Below the pieces are notes generated by a model. It searched no databases. It saw only the letters and a program-made list of their open reading frames with translations, and was not told the origin of the DNA. From the NCBI GenBank assembly GCA_000433735.1, contig HF998355.1, forward strand, positions 1,406 to 17,694: DNA of 16,289 bases. Reading direction: 5' to 3'. The DNA comes from Clostridium sp. CAG:167. GTDB taxonomy: Bacteria > Bacillota > Clostridia > Lachnospirales > Lachnospiraceae. Shown here one piece after another: positions 8,139-14,536 of the stretch. Made by a program: the position numbers and the translations under genes. The first letter of the stretch is position 1. Every line of letters starts with the position of its first letter.

Positions 8139-8348
8139 TTATGACATTTTTGTGACTTGATAACCGTGATCCTCTATCACTTTTTTCAGTATATCATCCT
8201 CTACCTCCTCTGACAAGATTACAATAGCCTTTCCATCGGTATGGCTTACTTTCGCCTCTTCTACCTGCGGAAGTTCCTCCAGCGCTTTCTTTACCGTTGC
8301 CTCACAGTGTCCACACATCATACCTTTTACTTCGATTGTTTTGTTCAT
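8139..8348 (-). CDS. copZ: Candidate internally initiated copper chaperone CopZ (in frame inside copA)
   Basis: Within copA, the in-frame ATG at 8348 (M768) is preceded by AAGGTGATCGT, a good match to an extended Shine-Dalgarno sequence. Translation from it would give a 69-residue HMA protein, MNKTIEVKGMMCGHC onwards, ending at the shared TAA. This is the usual CopZ size and start. CopZ carries Cu(I) to CopA and to CsoR-type repressors. The signal is seen directly; that it is used in the cell is inference. An alternative is that the block is only a relic of a former separate copZ. Confidence 0.55.
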   Translation of the reverse strand: MNKTIEVKGMMCGHCEATVKKALEELPQVEEAKVSHTDGKAIVILSEEVEDDILKKVIEDHGYQVTKMS

Positions 8349-10649
8349 ACGATCACCTTCCTGTTGAATTCTGACTTCTACCTCTTTTTTATATTTTTTT
8401 CTTTTTCTCTTAGACGGATCTGACCAGTTCAGACGCAATGCATTGCTGACAACGCAGAAACTGGACAAACTCATGGCTGCTGCCCCAAACATAGGATTTA
8501 ATAAAATACCAAACAATGGATAAAAAACGCCGGCTGCCAGCGGGATTCCCAGCACATTGTAGAAAAAGGCCCAGAATAAATTTTCGTGGATATTTTTCAG
8601 CGTAGACTGGCTTAAACGCACCGCCTCAACCGCACTCATAAGATTGCTTTTCATCAGTACAATATCTGCCGCATCTACTGCCACATCCGTTCCTGCTCCG
8701 ATGGCAATGCCTATGTCTGCCTGCACCAGTGCCGGTGCATCGTTGATACCGTCTCCTACCATGGCTACAGTTCCCTGTTTTTTCAGCTGGCGGATCACCT
8801 GTTCTTTTCCGTCCGGCAACACACCGGCAACCCGGTGATCCACACCTACTTTTTCAGCAATGGCTCTGGCTGTTTTTTCATTGTCACCGGTGAGCATAAC
8901 AGTGGTGATCCCCATTTCTTTCAGTGCCTCTATGGCCTCTTTACTGTCTTCTTTTACTGTATCTTCTACACCCAGGATTCCTATAACCTGATTATTTTTT
9001 GCAAATAACAACGGTGTTTTTCCCTGCTCAGCCATGTGGTCTGACACATCTGCCAGTTCAGGCGCCACCTTCATTTGTTTTCTTATAAAAGACAGGCTTC
9101 CTCCCAACAAAGTCTGTTCTTTCCAGACTGCCTGCACACCGTTTCCCGGGAGCACTCTAAAATCTGTTACGGCATCTGTATTGATTTTTTTGTCTTTTGC
9201 TTTTTTCATCACAGCTCTTGCCAGTGGATGCTCACTTCCGGCTTCCAAAGATGCTGCCAGGTGGAGCAGCTGTTCTTTCTCCACTCCCTCCGCTGTATAG
9301 ATGTCCGTTACCTGAGGCTGTCCCATAGTGATGGTGCCGGTTTTATCCAATGCCATAATCTGTATCTTTCCGGCCTGTTCCAGAGATACTGCATTTTTAA
9401 ATAAAACACCACGCCTTGCACCAACACCGTTTCCTACCATGATAGCCACCGGCGTTGCCAGGCCCAGCGCACATGGGCAGCTGATCACCAGCACTGAGAT
9501 AGCTCTTGCCAGGGAAAAACCAAATGAGTGGCCTGTAAGCACCCAGGCAAAAAAAGTCATAACGGCGATTCCGATCACTGTAGGTACAAAAATACCGGAA
9601 ACCCGGTCTGCCACTTTGGCAATGGGTGCCTTGGTAGCCGCCGCATCCGACACCATTTGAATGACCTGAGACAGGGTCGTATCTTCTCCTACTCTTTTTG
9701 CCCGGCATTTCAGATAACCGGACTGGTTTGTAGTAGCCGCCGAAACCTGATCTCCTTCTTCTTTATCCACCGGGATACTTTCTCCTGTAAGCGCCGCTTC
9801 ATTGACCGCACTGCTTCCTTCCAGCACAACACCGTCCACCGGAATATTTTCTCCCGGGCGCACCGCAAAGACATCTCCGATCTGCACCGTTTCCACAGGT
9901 ACCGTTACCTCTTCCCCATCACGGATCAAAACAGCCGTCTGGGGTGCCAGTTTCATAAGACTTTTCAGGGCATCTGTTGTTTTTCCTTTGGATCTAGCCT
10001 CTAACATTTTTCCCAGGGTAATAAGGGTTAATATCATGGCTGCCGACTCAAAATAAAACTCGTTCATATACCTCATGACAGCCTGGTGATCCTGATTCAT
10101 TACCGCCGTTGTCATAGCAAACAGACTATAGAGACTGTAGCCAAACGCTGCACTGGCCCCCAGTGCCACCAGCGTATCCATGTTGGGTGCTCCCCGGAAC
10201 AGACTCTGATATCCATTGATAAAAAACTTCTGATTGATGACCATGATCACAATAGTAAGAAGCATCTGCAAAAGTCCCATCATAACATGGTTTCCTTCCA
10301 TAAAGCCCGGCACCGGCCAGTTCCACATCATATGCCCCATGGAAAAATACATTAATACAAGTAAAAACACCAGCGATACCACCAGGCGTTTTCTGAGTTT
10401 TTTTACTTCTTTGTCCGTAGTATCTTCTCCTGTCGTTTTCTTTTTGTATTCAGGTTTTTCCACCACTCCATAGCCAGCTTTTTTTACCGCTGCCGTGATT
10501 TCTTCTCTGGTTGCCCTTCCCTCAACGATCATAGAATTTGTCAAAAGGTTTACCGTACATTCCTGTACGCCTTCCAGACTTCCTACCGCCTTTTCTACCC
10601 GGCTGCTGCAGGCGGCACAGCTCATTCCGGTTATTTCAAAATGTTCCAT
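8139..10649 (-). CDS. copA: Copper-exporting P1B-type ATPase CopA with fused C-terminal CopZ domain
   Basis: An 836-residue copper-transporting ATPase that pumps Cu(I) across the membrane. It has an N-terminal HMA domain with CAAC (C11, C14), membrane helices, the TGES actuator loop (288-291), the membrane metal site CPC (391-393), phosphorylation motif DKTGT (D435), SEHPLA, the hinge GDGINDAP (632-639), and YN (697-698) and MSLSS (726-730) in the last helices. These fit a Cu(I) P1B-1 pump. After a basic linker (747-767) a complete second HMA domain follows (768-836, C779 and C782), which looks like the chaperone CopZ joined in frame. AGGAG lies 8 bases before the ATG. It follows csoR by 51 bases and is presumably induced by copper through CsoR. 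An internal start can release CopZ alone. Confidence 0.96.
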   Translation of the reverse strand: MEHFEITGMSCAACSSRVEKAVGSLEGVQECTVNLLTNSMIVEGRATREEITAAVKKAGYGVVEKPEYKKKTTGEDTTDKEVKKLRKRLVVSLVFLLVLMYFSMGHMMWNWPVPGFMEGNHVMMGLLQMLLTIVIMVINQKFFINGYQSLFRGAPNMDTLVALGASAAFGYSLYSLFAMTTAVMNQDHQAVMRYMNEFYFESAAMILTLITLGKMLEARSKGKTTDALKSLMKLAPQTAVLIRDGEEVTVPVETVQIGDVFAVRPGENIPVDGVVLEGSSAVNEAALTGESIPVDKEEGDQVSAATTNQSGYLKCRAKRVGEDTTLSQVIQMVSDAAATKAPIAKVADRVSGIFVPTVIGIAVMTFFAWVLTGHSFGFSLARAISVLVISCPCALGLATPVAIMVGNGVGARRGVLFKNAVSLEQAGKIQIMALDKTGTITMGQPQVTDIYTAEGVEKEQLLHLAASLEAGSEHPLARAVMKKAKDKKINTDAVTDFRVLPGNGVQAVWKEQTLLGGSLSFIRKQMKVAPELADVSDHMAEQGKTPLLFAKNNQVIGILGVEDTVKEDSKEAIEALKEMGITTVMLTGDNEKTARAIAEKVGVDHRVAGVLPDGKEQVIRQLKKQGTVAMVGDGINDAPALVQADIGIAIGAGTDVAVDAADIVLMKSNLMSAVEAVRLSQSTLKNIHENLFWAFFYNVLGIPLAAGVFYPLFGILLNPMFGAAAMSLSSFCVVSNALRLNWSDPSKRKRKKYKKEVEVRIQQEGDRMNKTIEVKGMMCGHCEATVKKALEELPQVEEAKVSHTDGKAIVILSEEVEDDILKKVIEDHGYQVTKMS

Positions 10650-10700
10650 AACATCATCTCCTGCACATTATTTTATCTCCTGTGGTTGTCCCACTTATGA

Positions 10701-11024
10701 TCATTTCATGATCTTGTTCAGTGTCTGGATCAGTTCATCCACGGCACCTTCTTTATCTTCTTTTATATCTCTTGCCACGCAGCTTCGGATATGCTCTGCC
10801 AGCAATGCCTTGTTAAAACTTTTCAGTGCCGCATTGGCCGCTGCCGCCTGTACTAAAATATCCGGACAGTAACATTCCCTCTCCACCATTCCTTTAATGC
10901 CGCGGATCTGTCCTTCGATCCGGTTCAGGCGGTGAATCAGATCTTTATATTCTTTCTCTGACCGGTGCTTTGTCCTATGACAGCAGCAATCTTCCACTAG
11001 TATCTCCTTTGTTTCTTTCTCCAT
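10701..11024 (-). CDS. csoR: CsoR-family copper-sensing repressor
   Basis: A 107-residue all-helical CsoR/RcnR family repressor. It binds DNA without copper and lets go on Cu(I) binding. The hallmark RLNRIEGQIRGIKGMV is at residues 32-47. The Cu(I) triad is present as C53 (CPDIL), H78 and C82 (EHIRSC), which favours copper over nickel/cobalt (RcnR) or formaldehyde (FrmR). Unusual extras are C51 and an N-terminal cluster C13-C14-C15-H16 with H20. The ATG at 11024 is fixed by AAAGGAG 7 bases upstream; the frame is open further upstream, but that is promoter DNA. It is the first gene ahead of copA, with its own operator. Confidence 0.93.
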   Translation of the reverse strand: MEKETKEILVEDCCCHRTKHRSEKEYKDLIHRLNRIEGQIRGIKGMVERECYCPDILVQAAAANAALKSFNKALLAEHIRSCVARDIKEDKEGAVDELIQTLNKIMK

Positions 11025-11051
11025 ACCTTGTCTCCTTTGATTTTTAAGGTC

Positions 11052-11080
11052 ATTATATACCCCATGGGGGTATATTGCAA
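11052..11080 (-). promoter_or_regulatory. Sigma-A promoter of csoR-copA
   Basis: On the minus strand there is -35 TTGCAA (11075-11080), a 17-base spacer and -10 TATAAT (11052-11057). Transcription would begin near 11045, about 20 bases before the csoR ATG. The CsoR operator fills the spacer, so bound repressor would block RNA polymerase directly. Confidence 0.8.
11055..11075. promoter_or_regulatory. CsoR operator palindrome
   Basis: The near-perfect palindrome TATACCCC-AT-GGGGGTATA matches the G/C-tract pseudo-palindromes bound by CsoR proteins. It occupies the -35/-10 spacer of the csoR promoter. It is the only copy I see, so autoregulation of csoR-copA is the natural reading. Confidence 0.85.
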
Positions 11081-11120
11081 GATATAATAACGAGAATTTT
11101 GTGCAATAAAAAACTATATA

Positions 11121-11129
11121 TGGTATAAT
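11121..11129 (+). promoter_or_regulatory. Extended -10 promoter of the thioesterase gene
   Basis: TGG-TATAAT is an extended -10 with a consensus hexamer. No good -35 is visible at the normal distance (TTGTGC is 19 bases away), which fits extended -10 promoters. The start would be near 11136, just before the leader hairpin. It is divergent from the csoR promoter. Confidence 0.6.
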
Positions 11130-11140
11130 AAACAATGCAA

Positions 11141-11190
11141 TGTCCTTACCGGCAACATGGTAAAAGATCCTGATGCCGGCTGTAAGGGCA
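11141..11190 (+). promoter_or_regulatory. Structured 5' leader hairpin of the thioesterase mRNA
   Basis: TGTCCTTAC (11141-11149) pairs with GTAAGGGCA (11182-11190) over 9 bp including one G-U. CGGCA (11150-11154) pairs with TGCCG (11174-11178). The stem is 14 bp with a 3-base bulge and a 19-base loop. It begins about 5 bases after the predicted start point and ends about 20 bases before the ribosome site. No T-run follows, so it is not a terminator. I cannot match it to a known riboswitch class. Confidence 0.5.
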
Positions 11191-11220
11191 CTTGCTATCA
11201 TTTAGAAATGAGGTATAACC

Positions 11221-11577
11221 ATGGAACTTTCCACCAGACACTTTGTACGGCCAGAGGACCTAAATCATCACGAAACTCTGTACGCCGGCCGGATCTCAGA
11301 ATGGATCACCGAAGCCGCTATGATCGGCGTAACACGATTGCTGGGAAGCAACGAGGGCGTTGTATTAGTTGCCCTTAATAATATTTCCATCCAAAAACCC
11401 ACTGTGGCCGGTGCCATCCTGGATTTTTATATGGAAAAGGGAACCCCCCGCTCCACCAGTATTCCCATTTATATTACGGTAAAACATATGCTGACAGGCC
11501 AGGTACATGCCAAAGGAACCGCCATTTTCGTTACCGTGGATGAGAACGGGAAAAAAACGCCCCATCATCTTTCATAA
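11221..11577 (+). CDS. Hotdog-fold acyl-CoA thioesterase family protein
   Basis: A 118-residue single hotdog domain of the acyl-CoA thioesterase type, expected to hydrolyse a CoA thioester in the cytoplasm. The segment VRPEDLNHHETLYAGRISEW, followed by ITEAAMI, at residues 9-35 matches the family block that carries the catalytic Asn (N15) and the acidic residue in the DEAA-like position (E31). A beta-rich second half follows, as expected. Single-domain hotdog enzymes usually act as dimers or higher oligomers. GAGGT lies about 7 bases before the ATG. The gene stands alone on the plus strand, divergent from csoR and convergent with htpG, with its own promoter, leader and terminator. The acyl substrate cannot be inferred. 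Confidence 0.82.
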   Translation: MELSTRHFVRPEDLNHHETLYAGRISEWITEAAMIGVTRLLGSNEGVVLVALNNISIQKPTVAGAILDFYMEKGTPRSTSIPIYITVKHMLTGQVHAKGTAIFVTVDENGKKTPHHLS

Positions 11578-11642
11578 AAAAGGTTCCAGCTCTTCGGAAA
11601 GAAAGCGCAGCCGCACTCTCCTGCCGATCCTGGAACCTTTTT
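11577..11642. terminator. Bidirectional terminator between the thioesterase gene and htpG
   Basis: AAAAAGGTTCCAG (11577-11589) pairs perfectly with CTGGAACCTTTTT (11630-11642), giving T-runs on both strands. It starts at the thioesterase stop and lies 48 bases past the htpG stop, so it can end both convergent transcripts. The 40-base interior can pair further (TCGG 11594-11597 with CCGA 11624-11627). Confidence 0.85.
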
Positions 11643-11689
11643 ATTGTCTTTTCTTGATTTTATTGTTTCTTCGGATTTTTCCCAACAGA

Positions 11690-13711
11690 TTATTTTGTCA
11701 GAAGCATCATGATCTTGTTACTTCTCTGGATAAACTCTGTCATCTTCTCTGCCGGCAACGGCTGATGGCTGATCATAGCCAGATCATACAGCTGCTGACA
11801 GAACATCTCTGTCTGCTCATCATCTTTGTGATCAAAAACATACTGAACCAGCTCATTATTAGCATTCAACACCAGAGTCTGGCCCATATCAGACATATCC
11901 ATACCGCCCATGCCATTCATAGAATACATTTTCATCATATCCTGCATTCTGCGGGTCTCCTCTGAAAGTGTGATCATGGAAGAAAGATTCTCGTCTTTCA
12001 ATTTCTCCACCTTTACCTCCAGATTTTCCCTGCCGGTAGCTTTCTGGAATAATTTCTTCAAAGTCTCTGTCTCATCTTTCAGAGCCTCTTCATCTGTTTC
12101 TTCCTTGAATGCTTCTGTCAGATCCGCATCAATACGCTGGAACCTCACATCATCGTCTCCCGCTTCCAAAGCAGATACGAATGGCTGGTCAATATTGTGA
12201 AGCAGTACAACCGCATTCATATCCTGGTCTTTAAACATTTTGATATACTGACTCTGCTGCTGCATATCTGTCACATAATAAACAGTCTTCTTCGGTTTTT
12301 CTGCAGGCTCTTTATTCTCATCCTCTGCATCACTTTCAACTACTTCTGCCACAACCGGCTCTGGTACCGTTTCCAGATATTCAGATAATGTACTGTATTT
12401 ATCATTCAGATCTTTAAACAATACATACTCTTTTATCTTCTCTTTGAATTTCTCATCTTTCAGACATCCAAACTTGATAAACGGACTGATATCATCCCAG
12501 TATTTCTCATAATTCTCACGGTCTGTCTTGCACATACCAGTCAACTTGTCTGCCACCTTTTTCGTGATGTAATCAGAAATCTTTTTAACAAATCCATCAT
12601 TCTGCAAAGCACTTCGGCTTACATTTAACGGCAAATCCGGACAGTCAATGACACCTTTTAAAAGCATCAGAAATTCCGGAATTACCTCTTTGATATTATC
12701 CGCAATAAATACCTGGTTATTGTACAGTTTGATAACGCCTTCTGCATTTTCATACTCCAGATTTACCCGTGGGAAATATAAAATACCCTTTAAATTAAAC
12801 GGATAATCCATGTTCAGATGGATCCAGAACAAAGGCTCTTTATAATCGTTAAACACCTTGCGGTAGAATTTTTTATAATCTTCCTCGCTGCACTCATTCG
12901 GATGTTTTGTCCAAAGAGGCTGTGTATCGCTGATGGATACCGGCCTTTTCACGATCTTTGCCTTCTTAACAGACTCTTTGTCCTCTTCGCCCTCTTTTGG
13001 CTCTTCCGTAATCTCTTCTACAACCGTATCCTCTTCTGTTACTTCCTCCATAGGGATCGTTTCATATTCCGGCTCAGCATTAGCCTTTGTAAGGAATATC
13101 TCCACCGGCATAAAAGAGCAATATTTATCCAAAACTTCTCTTACCCGGTACTCATTGGCAAATTCATAACTGTCTTCATTCAGATGCAGGATGATCTCAG
13201 TTCCTACACAGTCTTTGTCACTGCTGTCCATGGAAAATGTAAGTCCGCCATCCGACTCCCAGTGTACGGCCTCTGCACCTTCTTTATAGGAAAGTGTGTT
13301 AATCTCCGCTGAATCAGATACCATAAATACCGAATAAAATCCCAGTCCAAAATGTCCGATGATCTGCTCATCATTTGCCTTGTCCTTGTATTTCTCCAGG
13401 AAATCAGCTGCTCCGGAAAATGCGATCTGGTTAATGTACTCTTTCACCTCATCTGCTGTCATTCCCAATCCATTATCACGGATGGTAATGGTTTTGTCTT
13501 CCGGACTAACCTCAACTTCGATCTTGCCTTTGTAATCTTCCGGCAGATCTGCCTCTCCGATCAGGGAAAGTTTCTTCCGTTTTGTAATTGCGTCGCAGCC
13601 GTTGCTGACAACCTCTCTCAGGAAAATGTCATGGTCCGAATACAGCCATTTTTTGATAATAGGAAAAATATTTTCAGAATTAATAGCCAAATTACCTTGT
13701 TCCTGTGTCAT
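11690..13711 (-). CDS. htpG: HtpG, bacterial Hsp90 chaperone
   Basis: A 673-residue Hsp90-family ATP-dependent chaperone. The N-terminal GHKL ATPase has E33, N37 and D40 (LREVVSNGCDA), DNGLGM (D79) and the lid GHFGLGF (119-125). The middle domain carries the ATPase-stimulating Arg in LNVSRSALQ (R366), and a C-terminal dimerisation domain follows. It is longer than E. coli HtpG (624), mainly through an acidic linker at about 211-256 between N and middle domains and a second charged stretch at about 447-476. A Met-rich loop (589-609) occupies the client-facing part of the C-domain. The ATG at 13711 is chosen for AGGAGG 7 bases upstream; an upstream in-frame ATG has no such signal. It has a sigma-A promoter and a CIRCE element, so HrcA control is expected. 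Confidence 0.95.
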   Translation of the reverse strand: MTQEQGNLAINSENIFPIIKKWLYSDHDIFLREVVSNGCDAITKRKKLSLIGEADLPEDYKGKIEVEVSPEDKTITIRDNGLGMTADEVKEYINQIAFSGAADFLEKYKDKANDEQIIGHFGLGFYSVFMVSDSAEINTLSYKEGAEAVHWESDGGLTFSMDSSDKDCVGTEIILHLNEDSYEFANEYRVREVLDKYCSFMPVEIFLTKANAEPEYETIPMEEVTEEDTVVEEITEEPKEGEEDKESVKKAKIVKRPVSISDTQPLWTKHPNECSEEDYKKFYRKVFNDYKEPLFWIHLNMDYPFNLKGILYFPRVNLEYENAEGVIKLYNNQVFIADNIKEVIPEFLMLLKGVIDCPDLPLNVSRSALQNDGFVKKISDYITKKVADKLTGMCKTDRENYEKYWDDISPFIKFGCLKDEKFKEKIKEYVLFKDLNDKYSTLSEYLETVPEPVVAEVVESDAEDENKEPAEKPKKTVYYVTDMQQQSQYIKMFKDQDMNAVVLLHNIDQPFVSALEAGDDDVRFQRIDADLTEAFKEETDEEALKDETETLKKLFQKATGRENLEVKVEKLKDENLSSMITLSEETRRMQDMMKMYSMNGMGGMDMSDMGQTLVLNANNELVQYVFDHKDDEQTEMFCQQLYDLAMISHQPLPAEKMTEFIQRSNKIMMLLTK

Positions 13712-13767
13712 GATAAAACCTCCTAAATTTATATTCATTGCAATCACTTTTATGTTCTACAGGAATT

Positions 13768-13796
13768 ATCATAACGCGGCAAAATAAAAAAGTCAA
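13768..13796 (-). promoter_or_regulatory. Sigma-A promoter of htpG
   Basis: On the minus strand there is -35 TTGACT (13791-13796), a 17-base spacer and -10 TATGAT (13768-13773). The start would be near 13761, giving a leader of about 50 bases. The CIRCE element ends 8 bases upstream of the -35. Confidence 0.8.
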
Positions 13797-13803
13797 GAAA
13801 AAT

Positions 13804-13830
13804 TTAGCACTCATTAGAGTTGAGTGCTAA
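13804..13830. promoter_or_regulatory. CIRCE element (HrcA operator)
   Basis: TTAGCACTC-N9-GAGTGCTAA matches the CIRCE consensus at all 18 arm positions with the standard 9-base spacer. HrcA binds it and represses heat-shock genes, classically groESL and hrcA-grpE-dnaK. Here it lies upstream of the htpG -35 and overlaps the last codons of the DUF5721-like gene, whose stop falls in the spacer. On the minus strand the repeat is followed by ATTTTTC, so its RNA hairpin could also terminate that gene. Confidence 0.93.
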
Positions 13831-14254
13831 CAATGTTGTTTTTCTTAAGAAACAACATGCAGTTTTCATCCCATTCCCTCTGATTTTCTTTATCCATGGA
13901 AAATTCTTTTTGCATATATCCCGTATAAATCAGCAGTTTTTCACGGTCATATTCCACTCTCATGGCACCTGTATCTCCATTTGCCATGGTATGGCAAAAT
14001 TCAATTTTCAACTGCAGAGGTGTTTTCGTTCCACGGATCATCATAAAAACAAGAGGCTTTAACTGCTTCCACCGAACCAGTTCTTCTCCCTTCTTCTCTT
14101 CCTCTTCATACCACTCATCAAAGTTTTTTCCATCGCAGGAAAATCTGGTAAATGTTGTCACTTCACAGTCTCTTACATGGAATTTATCAAAGGCTTCCTG
14201 CTGACACAGGCATGTCATGAACACTTTTACAGACTCTATTTCTAATACGACCAT
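13814..14254 (-). CDS. DUF5721-like protein of unknown function
   Basis: A 146-residue soluble protein with no signal peptide or membrane segment. The pattern at the N-terminus (short strand, VKVFMTCL, then FDKF, then TTFTRFSCDG) and the later LKPLVFMMIRGTKTPLQLKI recall DUF5721, a small family found mainly in Lachnospiraceae. I recall this from family sequence, not from a search. The function is not known. It contains four cysteines, without an obvious metal motif, and an acidic stretch (EWYEEEEKKGEE) in the first half. The ribosome site (GAAGGGA, about 12 bases upstream) is modest. The gene is divergent from the small Cys protein and sits directly ahead of htpG, its last codons lying in the CIRCE arm. 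Confidence 0.65.
   Translation of the reverse strand: MVVLEIESVKVFMTCLCQQEAFDKFHVRDCEVTTFTRFSCDGKNFDEWYEEEEKKGEELVRWKQLKPLVFMMIRGTKTPLQLKIEFCHTMANGDTGAMRVEYDREKLLIYTGYMQKEFSMDKENQREWDENCMLFLKKNNIVSTQL
13833..13858. repeat. Inverted repeat next to CIRCE
   Basis: ATGTTGTTT (13833-13841) and AAACAACAT (13850-13858) form perfect 9-bp arms around an 8-base centre. It lies 2 bases from the CIRCE element, inside the coding region of the DUF5721-like gene. No T-run follows on either strand, so it is not a plain terminator. Confidence 0.6.
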
Positions 14255-14277
14255 TGCGAATAATTCCCTTCTATTTG

Positions 14278-14306
14278 CTCATACTAAGTTTGTATTCATT
14301 AATCAA
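14278..14306 (-). promoter_or_regulatory. Possible promoter of the DUF5721-like gene
   Basis: On the minus strand there is TTGATT (14301-14306), a 17-base spacer and TATGAG (14278-14283). Each hexamer departs from consensus, so this is tentative. It would start transcription about 15-20 bases before the ATG at 14254. Confidence 0.35.
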
Positions 14307-14309
14307 GTA

Positions 14310-14325
14310 CCGCCACTTAAGGCGG
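14310..14325 (+). promoter_or_regulatory. Small GC hairpin before the ribosome site of the Cys-rich gene
   Basis: CCGCC-ACTTAA-GGCGG forms a 5-bp GC stem ending 6 bases before the GGAGG at 14332-14336. It may stabilise the leader or bind a regulator; no T-run follows. Confidence 0.35.
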
Positions 14326-14344
14326 CAGAATGGAGGAAGACATC

Positions 14345-14536
14345 ATGCATGTAGATGAACAGACTTACCGTAAAGTTGCCAAACATTGCAGTTCTTACTC
14401 AATGAAAGGCAAAAACGCAGCCAAAAACAAATCCGGTGATACCAGTGTTTCATGCACAACTTGTAAGCACTTCGCATCCGACCACCACTGTACCCTGGAT
14501 CTGTTTGATCCAATCGTGGAAAACCACAATTTCTAA
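14345..14536 (+). CDS. Small cysteine-rich protein of unknown function
   Basis: A 63-residue protein that I do not recognise. It has four cysteines: C15 (AKHCSS), the pair C37 and C40 (SCTTCKHF), and C49 (SDHHCTLDLFD), with histidines beside them (H14, H42, H47, H48). The CxxC plus H/C spacing suggests one bound zinc or iron-sulfur site; this is inference. There is no signal peptide or membrane segment. An upstream in-frame ATG at 14330 exists, but GGAGG (14332-14336) lies 8 bases before the ATG at 14345, which fixes the start. Its TAA overlaps the stop of the convergent GH13 gene, and a good terminator follows inside that gene. Confidence 0.75.
   Translation: MHVDEQTYRKVAKHCSSYSMKGKNAAKNKSGDTSVSCTTCKHFASDHHCTLDLFDPIVENHNF

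Noticed and set aside
11141..11190. Leader hairpin as a terminator or a known riboswitch
   Set aside because: No T-run follows, and I cannot match its loops to any riboswitch class I know.
11025..11201. Longer csoR frame starting at 11201
   Set aside because: It would translate through the promoter and operator; the start at 11024 has a strong ribosome site and family length.
12818..13312. Plus-strand open frame of 164 residues
   Set aside because: It is antisense to the htpG middle domain; rich in Phe, Leu and Arg as expected for a shadow of an acidic gene.
13712..13747. Upstream in-frame htpG starts
   Set aside because: AGGAGG lies inside the extension, 7 bases before the ATG at 13711, which fits the family N-terminus.
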